Part shown: positions 43,900-53,114 of the stretch, in pieces
Position numbering within the stretch: the first letter of the stretch is position 1
Layout: each line of letters opens with the position of its first letter
DNA from: Paraburkholderia sp. IMGN_8
GTDB lineage: Bacteria > Pseudomonadota > Gammaproteobacteria > Burkholderiales > Burkholderiaceae
DNA: 64,000 nucleotides
NCBI RefSeq assembly: GCF_038050405.1
Contig: NZ_CP150900.1
Location: 4,278,001 to 4,342,000 of the forward strand
Direction of reading: 5' to 3'
The notes under the pieces: model-generated
What the model saw: only the letters and a program-made list of their open reading frames with translations
What the model was told of the DNA's origin: nothing
Databases searched by the model: none
Made by a program: the position numbers and the translations under genes

Positions 43900-44066
43900 C
43901 CCAGACGCCCGTCTACGCAGCTGGGACACATAGCGTTCGCCGCTATACTCGCTGGGGCTTGCCGTACCGAGGCGCGGTAGAGCGGGTCAGCGACTAACGG
44001 CGGGCGGCACCAATTTCGTCGTGTGGTGGCAAATTTTTGCAAGTTGCATAGGGTTTATACTTAGCT

Positions 44067-44126
44067 CGTCTCCTCCATGTCTCCTCCTGATATGGATTCA
44101 ACCCGCCGCTTGGCGGGTTTCTTTTT
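44067..44126 (+). ncRNA. candidate small RNA with CUCCUCC motifs
   Basis: A TATACT -10-like box (44056-44061) is followed by about 30 bases carrying CTCCTCC-type motifs (TCTCCTCCATG and TCTCCTCCTGA), then the terminator AACCCGCC-GCTT-GGCGGGTT-TCTTTTT. No protein frame fits. The pyrimidine-rich loops could pair with ribosome-binding sites, as in several trans-acting sRNAs. The -35 box is not clear. Predicted size about 60 bases. Confidence 0.45.
44100..44126 (+). terminator. Rho-independent terminator
   Basis: AACCCGCC, loop GCTT, GGCGGGTT, then TCTTTTT. An 8-base stem with a proper T-tract; ends the candidate sRNA. Confidence 0.8.
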
Positions 44127-44136
44127 GGTGCGCGAA

Positions 44137-44171
44137 GCATGCGCAACGGCTTGAGCATGCGCAACGGCTTG
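44137..44171. repeat. short tandem direct repeat
   Basis: The 17-base unit GCATGCGCAACGGCTTG occurs twice, at 44137-44153 and 44155-44171, one base apart (period 18). Confidence 0.8.
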
Positions 44172-44463
44172 GGGGCACCCCCAGTCCAACGCGGCGACTC
44201 GTTCGTACGAATGCCCGGCGCAATCATCGTTCGACGAAGCCGTTGACCGGGCGTGAAATTGGCTGCCGGAGATGCAACGACCGGTTGCTCAGGTATTCGC
44301 GGAATCGATGCCGCTCAATTACCGCGTCCAGCCGCTTCGATGTTACCTGCTGCGCCAGGCTACTTGCAGCGATGCCAGCGCGCGAACATATCGCTCACTG
44401 CGCAGCCTATTATTGGTAGTGACGAAAACCTCCCGCTGCCAAGCGCATTTCATTCGGCCCACC

Positions 44464-45174
44464 GTGCGTTCCACCTTCATCAAATGGCTGTTCATTGTCT
44501 GCCTGCTCGGTAGCGGCATCCTGTATTCGATAGGGATACTGGCGTTATTCCCCTTCGTTGGGAGGTCTGGCCGCTACTGGCTCGCGGCGCAGTGGTGTCG
44601 TGCTATGGTTGTCGTGATGCGCTGGCTACCCGGCGTCACATGCTCGGTGGAGGGGCTCGAGCAGCTTCCGGCAGGGCCATCAATAATCTTGTGCCGTCAT
44701 GAATCTACGTGGGAGACGCTGGCATTCCTCGCACTGTTTCCACGACGAATCAGCTTTGTGTTCAAGGAAGACCTTCTGGGTATTCCGTTCTTCGGATGGG
44801 TGCTGCGTGGCCTCGACATGGTCAGCCTGAATCGTGGTTCGCCGCGCCAGGCCCATCTGGCAGTGACACAGGAGTGTGCCGAGCGGCTGGCAAAGGGCGA
44901 CGTCGTAGTCATATTCCCGGAAGGCACCCGCGTGCCGCAAGGGGCACCATTGAGACTGACGTCGGGTGGCATTCGTCTGGCATGCGCGACCGGCGCTCCC
45001 GTCGTCCCTGTCGTCCACAACGCCGGAAAAGTTTGGCCCGCGAAGGGATGGCCTGACAGTGTGGGGCACATCCGGGTGGTCGTCGGTCCTGCATTTTCAC
45101 CCCGAGACACCTCACAACAGGAATTGAGCCGGGCAGTCCACGACTGGATGAAAGCTGAGTTGCTGAGGCTCTGA
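44464..45174 (+). CDS. 1-acyl-sn-glycerol-3-phosphate acyltransferase (PlsC family)
   Basis: A 236-residue protein with an N-terminal membrane helix (LFIVCLLGSGILYSIGILAL). The acyltransferase motifs are CRHESTWET (H-x4-E; the usual form is H-x4-D) and IFPEGTR, with GLDMVSLNRG between them and PVVPVVHN after. It makes phosphatidic acid or acylates a related glycerol phosphate in the inner membrane. GTG start at 44464; the longer frame upstream is poor in coding features. Its acidic residue change from Asp to Glu deserves note. Monocistronic. Confidence 0.85.
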   Translation: MRSTFIKWLFIVCLLGSGILYSIGILALFPFVGRSGRYWLAAQWCRAMVVVMRWLPGVTCSVEGLEQLPAGPSIILCRHESTWETLAFLALFPRRISFVFKEDLLGIPFFGWVLRGLDMVSLNRGSPRQAHLAVTQECAERLAKGDVVVIFPEGTRVPQGAPLRLTSGGIRLACATGAPVVPVVHNAGKVWPAKGWPDSVGHIRVVVGPAFSPRDTSQQELSRAVHDWMKAELLRL

Positions 45175-45348
45175 TGGCCTCCGCGCCAGGTGGCTTCCCC
45201 ATATGCCGTTGTCAGGTTGGAGACCTTCGCTGAAGCGTAGGTCTCCCGTTACCCAGCACCAAAAAATGAACTGATGGGCTCGGCGTGAAAAATGCCTTGG
45301 GCATTGGCGGCCCGCGAGCCGTTCGTGCAACACGGAAGACTGCGGCGA

Positions 45349-45567
45349 CTACCCGTGTGCATCGACCCAAGCGCGAGCCCATTCTAGGCCGGCACGTTGC
45401 GCTTCATCTTCCGCATCGAAATACCCCAGGACACCAGATGCTTCAATGAGCTTTCCACCCGCAGTAATAGTCCCGCTAGCCGCGTACCGGTCCGGCTGAA
45501 GGATGTCTTCCTGTTGAAGGATGGCGTGCCCCCACACGCTGTAGCCGTTGTAACTCTGCGATTCCAT
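45349..45567 (-). CDS. cassette copy 2, gene C: 72-residue conserved protein
   Basis: Paralogue of the gene at 3065. It begins MESQSYNGYSVWGHAILQQE and ends WARAWVDAHG. Length is the same (72) and most residues are identical. It starts at the last base of gene B's stop (45567). No signal peptide and no known family. Confidence 0.75.
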   Translation of the reverse strand: MESQSYNGYSVWGHAILQQEDILQPDRYAASGTITAGGKLIEASGVLGYFDAEDEAQRAGLEWARAWVDAHG

Positions 45568-45917
45568 CAGCGCGTGACCTCGGCTGACATGTTGCGGGAA
45601 TCAACGCGAAGCACATTGCCCTCGGGCGTCAGCTGACGCGGAATTTCCGACATGTCTGGTTCGTCTGTCGGCACAGTCTTTTGCATGTTGCTTTGCTTCG
45701 CCACGAGCTTGGATTCAGACGTCGGCGCGCGTCGCACGTGCACTTTCACCGCATGGGGAACGACATGCCGATGAATTCCCAGCTTGTGCGCTGCCTTGAC
45801 CCTCTGTGGGGCGGTCGCACGCGCCTCTGGCGGATTCCAGACCTCCGTATAGACCCCAGCCGCAAACGCGGCCGGCGCGAACGCCATCATCGACACGACT
45901 AATCCAACAGTTTTCAC
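45567..45917 (-). CDS. cassette copy 2, gene B: exported WNPPEAR protein
   Basis: Paralogue of the gene at 3283. Signal peptide VKTVGLVVSMMAFAPAAFAA, then EVWNPPEARATAPQRVK, and near the end SEIPRQLTPEGNVLRVDSRN. It is one or two residues longer than copy 1. A GTG at 45917 is the best start, matching copy 1; the gene overlaps the stop of gene A. Middle part is rich in Lys/Arg/His. Probably periplasmic. Confidence 0.68.
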   Translation of the reverse strand: MKTVGLVVSMMAFAPAAFAAGVYTEVWNPPEARATAPQRVKAAHKLGIHRHVVPHAVKVHVRRAPTSESKLVAKQSNMQKTVPTDEPDMSEIPRQLTPEGNVLRVDSRNMSAEVTR

Positions 45918-46195
45918 GAGTTCTCCTTGCCGGCTGTTCGTTTCAGCCAGTCTTTGCAGCCCATCCCCTGTCCGACGCACCCGCCATCACAGCCGGGGCA
46001 ATAATGCCGGTCCCGTATGTCAGCGTTGACGCGCCACCCATTCTCGTTTGCTGGACTTGCTGTGCCAATAGCGCGGCTATTTTCGTAGGCGTAAAACGTC
46101 GGCTCGCCAGCCTTACCTCGTCTGACTGCCTCGTCAATCGTCTCATCTCCAAAGGCGGAGCGCAGCTTCGCCATGAAGGCGGCCATCTCAGGCAT
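45914..46195 (-). CDS. cassette copy 2, gene A: Cys-rich putative metal-binding protein
   Basis: A 93-residue paralogue of the gene at 3630. It has AVRRGKAGEPTFYAYENSRA and the Cys cluster HYCPGCDGGCVGQGMGCKDW. The cluster (four to five Cys, one His) likely holds zinc or another metal. ATG at 46195; GGAGG lies 15 bases upstream. The gene begins only 62 bases from the LexA box of imuA and faces away from it, so it may share DNA-damage control. Confidence 0.68.
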   Translation of the reverse strand: MPEMAAFMAKLRSAFGDETIDEAVRRGKAGEPTFYAYENSRAIGTASPANENGWRVNADIRDRHYCPGCDGGCVGQGMGCKDWLKRTAGKENS

Positions 46196-46256
46196 TGGAT
46201 GACCGAGCCTCCGATTAAAAGTGTCAGTTCACTGTCGCAAAATTGCGTGTACGATA

Positions 46257-46272
46257 CTGTATAAATATACAG
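46257..46272. promoter_or_regulatory. LexA (SOS) box
   Basis: CTGTATAAATATACAG, a perfect CTG-N10-CAG palindrome, 16 bases before the imuA ATG. It represses imuA-imuB-dnaE2 until DNA damage. It lies between imuA and the divergent cassette copy 2. Confidence 0.93.
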
Positions 46273-46287
46273 GTTTTTTAGTGCGCC

Positions 46288-46995
46288 ATGTCCACCGCTA
46301 CTGTTCTGGCTGAAGAGATACACCCGTCCCTGTGGCGGGCGTCCCAGCTCGCGCGCGGTCGCGGACGGGTCGTTGACACCGGCTACCCGGCGCTGTCTGC
46401 CGAGTTGCCCGGCGGCGGCTGGCCGGTTGGCGCGCTCGTCGACCTACTGGTGCAGCAGGCCGGTGTGGGCGAGCTGCGGCTGCTGCGGCCAGCGCTGAGT
46501 GCTGCGGGGAATCGGCCGGTTGCATTCGTGCGGCCGCCGCATACACCGGATGGCCTGGGGCTCAGCTACATCGGCCTTTCCATTGACCACGTGCTGCGCG
46601 TGAATGCGAAGAAAACCGCGGATGCGCTCTGGTCGGCGGAGCAGATTCTTCGCGCAGGCAGCTGCAGTGCCTTGGTCTTCTGGACCCAGTATGCGCAGGC
46701 GTCATCCCTCCGACGATTACACCTCGCGGCGCAGTCATCTGAGACGCTTTTCATTATGGTCAGGCCGCTCGCCGCAGCGCAGGATTCATCGCCGGCGCTT
46801 CTCCGACTGGCGTTGAGACCATCAGCCGACGGCCTGACCGTCGATATCGTGAAACGACGAGGGCCCTCTCGCGCAGAGCCCTTATCAATTCCCCTCCAAC
46901 CAACACCCGTCTTGCTTTCCCGACATGCGCGTCTTCCTCGCCGTTCAGTTGCCGAAGTTGCCGCTAGAGGTTTTCCGACCGAGGTGGTCGCCTGA
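46288..46995 (+). CDS. imuA: SOS mutagenesis accessory protein ImuA
   Basis: A 235-residue RecA-like protein. The opening LAEEIHPSLWRASQLARGRG and LPGGGWPVGALVDLLVQ follow the ImuA pattern (a RecA relative without a proper Walker A motif; here GGGWPVGAL). It works with ImuB and DnaE2 in error-prone translesion synthesis. First gene of the SOS operon; its end overlaps imuB by 71 bases. Confidence 0.92.
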   Translation: MSTATVLAEEIHPSLWRASQLARGRGRVVDTGYPALSAELPGGGWPVGALVDLLVQQAGVGELRLLRPALSAAGNRPVAFVRPPHTPDGLGLSYIGLSIDHVLRVNAKKTADALWSAEQILRAGSCSALVFWTQYAQASSLRRLHLAAQSSETLFIMVRPLAAAQDSSPALLRLALRPSADGLTVDIVKRRGPSRAEPLSIPLQPTPVLLSRHARLPRRSVAEVAARGFPTEVVA

Positions 46996-48394
46996 GCCGA
47001 CTCACGGCAGTGTGGTGCTAGAGAAAGACAAGGTGGTCATTGCTGACAGCGCGGCTCGCGCGACCGGTGTGCGTCTTGGGATGAAACGCGGTGGGGTGCT
47101 CACCCTGTCTCCCGAGACGGAGATGCACGAGCGTGAGGCGAGTCGCGAAGCAGCTGCGCAGCGTGAGGTAGGCGTGGCCTTGATGCGATTCTCGCCGGAT
47201 GTTGCGTTGCTTGACGAAGCAACAGTCGTTGTGGAGGTCGGTGCGAGCCTGCGTCTTTTCGGCGGCCTGCTCGCGCTATGCCGCGAAGCAAAAGCGGTGC
47301 TGGCGACGCTGGGATTTACGGCGCGCGTCAGTGCGGCTCCTACCGGCCAGGGCGCATGGCTACTGGCAAAGTTCGGGAATCGGCGTGTGCTCAAGCTGGC
47401 ATCGCTCGAGCAACGGCTGTCCGTGTTGCCAATGATGGCTGTGCCAGAGGTACGCCCCTTCGGAGAGTGGTTCTCCGGGCTCGGCTGCAAAACCATTGCC
47501 GACGTGAGACGCCTGCCACGCGCCGGCCTGCAGCGGCGATGTGGCGAACATCTTCTTGATTCGCTTGACCGTGCGTTCGGTACGGCGCCGGAATTGTTTG
47601 ACTGGCTTGAACTGCCACCAACTTTTTCCGCCCGCATCGAGATGCCGGACCGGCTCGAGCATGCAGACGGTGCCGTGTTCGGCGCGCATCGACTCATCGT
47701 GCAACTGTGCGGCTGGCTTTGCGCAAAACAACTGGCGGTCACTGGGATAAAGCTGCTGCTCGAACATGAACGCGGGCGCGACGCCATTGAGCCAACCACC
47801 ATTGACGTCGCATTGGGCGAGCCGACGTGGAAGGAGGAGCATCTTGTCAGATTGCTCAAGGAGCGTTTGCATCGCATCGAGCTGACTGCACCGGTCATCG
47901 CACTGAAACTCGACGCGTCGAAAGTGGAAACTGCGGCGCCGGCTTCCGACACGCTCTTCCCGGAGCCCGGCGGCTCGAGCGAAGACCATGCGCGTCTCCT
48001 CGAGTTGCTCGTTGCGCGGCTCGGTGAAGAGAATGTGCTTCGCCCCGCGCCAACTGCCGACCATCGCCCCGAGGTAGCAAACCGCTGGGTTCCAGTGACG
48101 CATAAGTCAAGGCAGGAAGCACTCCCACAGGGGCTTCCCAGGCCTACGTGGATGCTGGACAGCCCGGTACGGCTATTGATGCGTCAGCATCGCCCCTTTT
48201 TTGGTTCTCCGTTGCGGATGGTGTCGCCCGGTGAACGCATCGAAGCGGGCTGGTTTGATGGCGAACTGGTTACGCGCGATTATTTCGTCGCTCAGGCGGA
48301 AGACCAGAGTTGTTTTTGGATTTACCGTGAACGTGTGAGCAGCCGCGACGCAGAAGAAGAGCAGCGCTGGTATTTACATGGCCTTTTCGGATGA
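46925..48394 (+). CDS. imuB: Y-family polymerase homologue ImuB
   Basis: A 489-residue protein of the Y family. It lacks the acidic residues of the active site; the first expected Asp-rich motif reads FLAVQLPKLPLEVF, so it is probably a scaffold and not a polymerase. RPFGEWFSGLGCKTIADVRR is the helix-hairpin-helix part. The C-terminal SVQ-type region and conserved FFGSPLRMVSPGERIEAGWF link it to the beta clamp and ImuC. ATG at 46925. Confidence 0.92.
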   Translation: MRVFLAVQLPKLPLEVFRPRWSPEPTHGSVVLEKDKVVIADSAARATGVRLGMKRGGVLTLSPETEMHEREASREAAAQREVGVALMRFSPDVALLDEATVVVEVGASLRLFGGLLALCREAKAVLATLGFTARVSAAPTGQGAWLLAKFGNRRVLKLASLEQRLSVLPMMAVPEVRPFGEWFSGLGCKTIADVRRLPRAGLQRRCGEHLLDSLDRAFGTAPELFDWLELPPTFSARIEMPDRLEHADGAVFGAHRLIVQLCGWLCAKQLAVTGIKLLLEHERGRDAIEPTTIDVALGEPTWKEEHLVRLLKERLHRIELTAPVIALKLDASKVETAAPASDTLFPEPGGSSEDHARLLELLVARLGEENVLRPAPTADHRPEVANRWVPVTHKSRQEALPQGLPRPTWMLDSPVRLLMRQHRPFFGSPLRMVSPGERIEAGWFDGELVTRDYFVAQAEDQSCFWIYRERVSSRDAEEEQRWYLHGLFG

Positions 48395-48400
48395 TGTGCC

Positions 48401-51400
48401 ATGGATTCCACGTTTTCCACACTACCGGCGTACGCCGAGCTGTTCTGCTTTTCAAATTTCACGTTCCTGCACGGCGCTTCCCATGCAGAAGAACTGGCTG
48501 AGCGCGCGGCGCAACTCGCCTACTCGGGTCTGGCGATAACTGACGAATGCTCGCTTGCGGGTATCGTGCGGGCGCACGTAGCAGCGAAGGAAGCGAAGCT
48601 TCCGCTCGTCATCGGCTCGTACTTCCAGCTCGTTAATGCCGACGGCTCACCGGCATTCGGCCTCATCCTCCTCGCCCAGAACCGAGAGGGATACGGGAAC
48701 CTCTCCGAGCTGATTACGCTTGCCCGCACTCGTGCGCCGAAAGGCCAGTACCGGCTGACGCCACAGGACCTGTCGCGGCCAGACAGGGAAAACAGTCACC
48801 TGCGTGGCATGCCCGACTGCCTCGCGATACTGGTGCCAGACTTTCCCGCGAAAGAGGATGTCCTGGATGTGCAGCTTGAGTGGCTTGACCACACATTCCC
48901 GGGGCGTGCGTGGTGCGGGCTGGTGCTGCATCAGCGGGCGATGGATGACATCCACCGCGGCGCCATTGAATACGTTGCTGACAGGCACGGCATACCGGTC
49001 GTCGCGCTCGGCCACGTGGTGATGCACGTGCGCTCGCGCAAGCCGTTGCAGGATACGTTGACGGCCATTCGCGTTGGCAGGCCGGTGCACGAATGTGGGT
49101 ACGACCTCGCGCCGAACGCGGAGCAGCATTTGCGGTCCCGGCTGCGGCTGGCGAACCTCTATCCGGAGTACGCGCTCAGTGAGACGACCAACATCCTCGC
49201 GCATTGCACCTTTTCGCTCGACGAGCTTCGGTACGAGTATCCCGACGAACTGGTGCCACCCGGATTGACGCCTGCGGCCTATTTGCGGCAGGAGACGTAC
49301 ATTGGCGCACAGCGACGTTTCCCTTCAGGCATTCCGCACAACGTTCAGGAGCAGATTGAACACGAACTTGAGCTGATTGCGGACCTGCAATATGAGCCGT
49401 ATTTCCTCACCGTCTATGACATTGTGCGGTTTGCGCGCAGCCAGGACATTCTGTGTCAGGGACGAGGTTCGGCCGCCAATTCCGCGGTCTGCTACTGCCT
49501 GGGCGTGACGGAAGTCGACCCCGCGCGCGGCAACATGCTGTTTGAGCGATTCATATCGAAAGAGCGCGGCGAGCCGCCGGACATCGATGTGGACTTTGAA
49601 CACCAGCGACGGGAAGAGGTTATCCAGTACATCTATCGCAAGTACGGTCGCAACCGTGCGGCGATTGCCGCGGCCGTATCGACATACCGTGCGCGCGGCG
49701 TGTTGCGGGAAACAGGCAAGGCGCTCGGTGTCGACATGCAGATAGTGGACGCGGTGGCGAAGTCGCATCAGTGGTTTGATAACCGTGCAGACCTGCTCAA
49801 GCGCTTCGAAGAGTTCGGGCTGAATCCGGAGACGCCTATCATCCGGGCGTGGGCATCACTGGCCGCGCAACTGTACGGTTTTCCCCGGCACCTGTCGCAG
49901 CACTCGGGCGGCTTTGTTATCAGTCGCGGAAAGCTCACGCGCCTGGTGCCCGTCGAAAACGCTGCCATGGCCGACCGCAGTGTTATCCAGTGGGACAAGG
50001 ACGACCTCGAGTCGCTGGGCCTGCTCAAGATTGATGTGTTGGCGCTCGGCATGTTGTCGGCTATCCGCCGCACACTTGACCTTGTCTCGGAGCAGCGTGG
50101 CGAGCGGTTTGAGATGCAGGACATACCTGCCGAGGACCCACAAACGTACGACATGATTTCGTGCGCGGACACCGTTGGCGTGTTTCAGATTGAGTCGCGT
50201 GCGCAAATGTCGATGCTGCCACGATTGAAACCGCGTACGTTCTATGACCTGGTTATCGAAGTTGCCATCGTCCGCCCGGGACCCATTCAGGGTGGCGCCG
50301 TCCACCCGTATCTGCAGCGCCGGCAGGGATTCGAGCCGGTGACTTATCCCAGCGAGGCGCTGAAGACTGCTCTGGGTCGCACGCTTGGCGTGCCGATTTT
50401 CCAGGAACAGGTGATGCAGGTCGCCATCCTGGCAGCCGGCTTCACTGCTGGGGAAGCGGACCAGTTGCGAAGGGCGATGGCAGCCTGGAAGCGCAAAGGT
50501 GGCCTGGATAAATACTACGACCGTATCGTCAACGGCATGCTCGAGCGCGGGTACGACAAGACATTTGCGGATGGCATCTTTCAGCAGATTCTCGGCTTCG
50601 GCGAATACGGTTTTCCAGAAAGCCATGCGGCCAGCTTCGCGCTGCTGGTGTACGCAAGCAGTTGGCTAAAGCGTCACGAGCCGGAAGCGTTCCTCGCAGC
50701 GATGCTGAACTCCCAACCAATGGGCTTTTACTCGCCGTCACAACTGGTGCAGGATGCGAAGCGCCATGGAGTCCAGGTACTGCCGGTGGACGTCACGATA
50801 AGTGGGTGGGACTCGTCGCTTGAGCACATAGGCGGTGCTGAGAAGCCCGCCGTCAGGCTTGGTTTGTCGTTGCTCCGAGGCATGCGCGACGGCGCCGCAG
50901 AGCGTATTGAGAATGCGCGAGCCGTGCGGCAGTTCACGACAGTGCCCGACCTCGCGCGGCGCGCGCAACTGGACCGTCACGACCTGCAGGTGCTGGCCGC
51001 GGCGAACGCACTGTCATCTCTTGCGGGCAATCGGCGCGAAGCGTTATGGCAGTCGGTTGCCTCCGTGCCTGACAAAGACATGCTCTCGGTTGCGACGGTT
51101 GTAGACGAAACACCAGAGCTGGGTGCGCCCTCCGAAGCGGAAGATATCATCGGTGACTACCAGTCGACGGGGCTAACACTGGGACGACATCCTCTTGCAC
51201 TACTGCGCCCGCAGTTGCTTGCCAACAAACTGATGCCGGCCTCAACGTTGCAGACCTATCGGAACGGCCGGCTCGCTCGCGGCTGCGGCATCGTCACCGT
51301 GCGTCAACGGCCAGAGACTGCAAAGGGCGTTATTTTTATCACCATTGAAGACGAGACGGGCAACGTCAACGTCATCGTCTGGCCCAAAGTGCTTGAGAAG

Positions 51401-51550
51401 CAGCGCAAGGAAGTCCTTGGCGCATCGTTACTCGGAGTGCTTGGCGTATGGCAGTGCGAAGGTGAGGTACGGCATCTCGTGGCTCAACGCCTCATCGACA
51501 TGTCGTATCTGCTCGGCGAGCTGCCATCAATGAGCCGGAATTTCCACTGA
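48401..51550 (+). CDS. dnaE2: error-prone DNA polymerase DnaE2 (ImuC)
   Basis: A 1049-residue C-family polymerase. N-terminal PHP domain starts LPAYAELFCFSNFTFLHGAS. The catalytic Asp pair is in PDIDVDFEH near residue 394, with CQGRGSAANSAVCYCLG before it. HhH and OB domains are in the C-terminal part (VIVWPKVLE). It performs error-prone bypass during the SOS response. The length (about 1050) is the normal DnaE2 size. It starts 6 bases after imuB. Confidence 0.95.
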   Translation: MDSTFSTLPAYAELFCFSNFTFLHGASHAEELAERAAQLAYSGLAITDECSLAGIVRAHVAAKEAKLPLVIGSYFQLVNADGSPAFGLILLAQNREGYGNLSELITLARTRAPKGQYRLTPQDLSRPDRENSHLRGMPDCLAILVPDFPAKEDVLDVQLEWLDHTFPGRAWCGLVLHQRAMDDIHRGAIEYVADRHGIPVVALGHVVMHVRSRKPLQDTLTAIRVGRPVHECGYDLAPNAEQHLRSRLRLANLYPEYALSETTNILAHCTFSLDELRYEYPDELVPPGLTPAAYLRQETYIGAQRRFPSGIPHNVQEQIEHELELIADLQYEPYFLTVYDIVRFARSQDILCQGRGSAANSAVCYCLGVTEVDPARGNMLFERFISKERGEPPDIDVDFEHQRREEVIQYIYRKYGRNRAAIAAAVSTYRARGVLRETGKALGVDMQIVDAVAKSHQWFDNRADLLKRFEEFGLNPETPIIRAWASLAAQLYGFPRHLSQHSGGFVISRGKLTRLVPVENAAMADRSVIQWDKDDLESLGLLKIDVLALGMLSAIRRTLDLVSEQRGERFEMQDIPAEDPQTYDMISCADTVGVFQIESRAQMSMLPRLKPRTFYDLVIEVAIVRPGPIQGGAVHPYLQRRQGFEPVTYPSEALKTALGRTLGVPIFQEQVMQVAILAAGFTAGEADQLRRAMAAWKRKGGLDKYYDRIVNGMLERGYDKTFADGIFQQILGFGEYGFPESHAASFALLVYASSWLKRHEPEAFLAAMLNSQPMGFYSPSQLVQDAKRHGVQVLPVDVTISGWDSSLEHIGGAEKPAVRLGLSLLRGMRDGAAERIENARAVRQFTTVPDLARRAQLDRHDLQVLAAANALSSLAGNRREALWQSVASVPDKDMLSVATVVDETPELGAPSEAEDIIGDYQSTGLTLGRHPLALLRPQLLANKLMPASTLQTYRNGRLARGCGIVTVRQRPETAKGVIFITIEDETGNVNVIVWPKVLEKQRKEVLGASLLGVLGVWQCEGEVRHLVAQRLIDMSYLLGELPSMSRNFH

Positions 51551-51839
51551 CCCGTCGCTCCACTGACAGAAGACTGGCACCCCCTTGTCGCGCGTGCGTT
51601 GCCATCCATTGATGGCCCGACGAGCTAAGTTACCGTACGACAGCGCCCTCAGCCTCATCGATATCCTTGAAATCCGCGAGCGCAACAACCTTTTTTGGGT
51701 TGTCGATGTGCACAACGAGGGTGTCCTCCGCGAAGGTCAATCACGGCGTCCAGTGCTAAGTCGGTGCCACTGGTACTGGCGTGTCGGCGCTGTATGAGTC
51801 CCTGGCTACGCAGCGCATCACACAAACAACAGCCCCGGC

Positions 51840-52856
51840 CTAGTTGCCCGTATCGTTAATGTAGGCGTACCGAAATCCTTTATTCATCACTGGTTTGAAG
51901 ACGTTCTCTTTTATGATTTCCCAAACACATATGACAAGGACCGCGCTTTGGGCTGCCACGACGTTCAGCCATAACCTCTGCCGCTCCGCTAACGCGAGTA
52001 GGTCGCGGACCTCACTGGGGGCAGTGTAAGGCATCAGCTTTTCCAGATATCGGTCCGGGTCCAAGGTTAGTGGGCTTATTACTCGCGTAGCGAGTTGCAT
52101 GAAATCCATTCCGCGGAAGACAGAAAACGGTGCATCTATGCCCACGCGCACGATGAACGCAAAGTAGAAGATGTAAAGTAAGAAAATCAGGTGACATCGA
52201 CGCGTGAATAGTGGCTCAGAGCGGGCCAGCGGAAGGCTCGTACTCGCCCACTTGAAGAATATGTGCGGCCCCTCGAGCATGCCCGCAATGGCTAAGAGGC
52301 CTAGCAGGGAGACCTCGTATAGCCCTATCGACGAAAACTGAGAGTTACTTTCTGCGATGGCGGAAATAGTGCGGTCTGCTTCAGACCTACAGGAGGTGAA
52401 TAGCGCATCACCGACGACGTACGTCGAAGGAAGGTCACTTACGTCTGCCGGCGCCGATTGGTGAGAGCAGAACGGCAGGTCGTTCTCGATGACGCGCAGT
52501 GCAGCTTCAGAGGTACTGAGTATTGAATGTGACGCCTCGATGTACTTGAGCAGTACGAACATCGAGAAACAAAACGGAACAAAATAGCCCAAGAAGACGC
52601 TGACGCGACGGAATTGACGACTGAGGCACTCGCGGTTTTCGTCGCTTAGCTCCGGCATAGTGGACGAAACCAAGAACGCCAAAGCAAAAATCCAATATCT
52701 GAGCCCACGTTGCTGCGACCACAGCATGTCGATGTCGAACTCGCCGCTTGATAGACGCCAATGCTGGTAAGCGCGGACGGTCCAGAACACCGCGAGGAAG
52801 GTGACACAGTACGCCAAAAAGGTGTAGGACGACGATATATGGCCCAGCGCAGTCAT
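51840..52856 (-). CDS. hypothetical membrane protein, 338 residues
   Basis: Five or six hydrophobic helices: TFLAYCVTFLAVFWTV, YWIFALAFLVSS, VFLGYFVPFCFSMFVLL, LLGLLAIAGML and HLIFLLYIFYFAFIVRVG. A soluble loop in the middle carries several Cys. No family recognised. AGGAG lies 9 bases before the ATG at 52856. It separates the imu operon from the decayed dnaE2 and yedK genes and is transcribed the other way. Confidence 0.7.
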   Translation of the reverse strand: MTALGHISSSYTFLAYCVTFLAVFWTVRAYQHWRLSSGEFDIDMLWSQQRGLRYWIFALAFLVSSTMPELSDENRECLSRQFRRVSVFLGYFVPFCFSMFVLLKYIEASHSILSTSEAALRVIENDLPFCSHQSAPADVSDLPSTYVVGDALFTSCRSEADRTISAIAESNSQFSSIGLYEVSLLGLLAIAGMLEGPHIFFKWASTSLPLARSEPLFTRRCHLIFLLYIFYFAFIVRVGIDAPFSVFRGMDFMQLATRVISPLTLDPDRYLEKLMPYTAPSEVRDLLALAERQRLWLNVVAAQSAVLVICVWEIIKENVFKPVMNKGFRYAYINDTGN

Positions 52857-53030
52857 GATGGAGAGCTCCTATCGTCGCTGTTACCCGCCATAACACGCGA
52901 AAGACGCTGGGGGCAGAGCCTGTTTGAACCAAAGTGAGAGTATTACGCACGGTCTGTCAATATCGACGTCGATGCCCACCCGGAGTGTATGGGCCTATGA
53001 AAGCCTACTAGCACCAACGCGGGAAGAATA

Positions 53031-53046
53031 CTGTGATTTTATACAG
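53031..53046. promoter_or_regulatory. LexA (SOS) box of a decayed operon
   Basis: CTGTGATTTTATACAG fits CTGT-N8-ACAG. It lies 68 bases before the start of a decayed dnaE2 5' fragment, so it is probably the leftover SOS promoter of a second translesion-polymerase gene. Confidence 0.75.
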
Positions 53047-53114
53047 CCCATTTTGGTATCGCACCGCAAATCGGGGCAATTCTCCGGGCTAGGAACGCAG
53101 GGCGCCAAGCCGTC

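Noticed and set aside
51551..51839. Short frames between dnaE2 and the membrane protein
   Set aside because: No ribosome site or recognisable motif; treated as intergenic.
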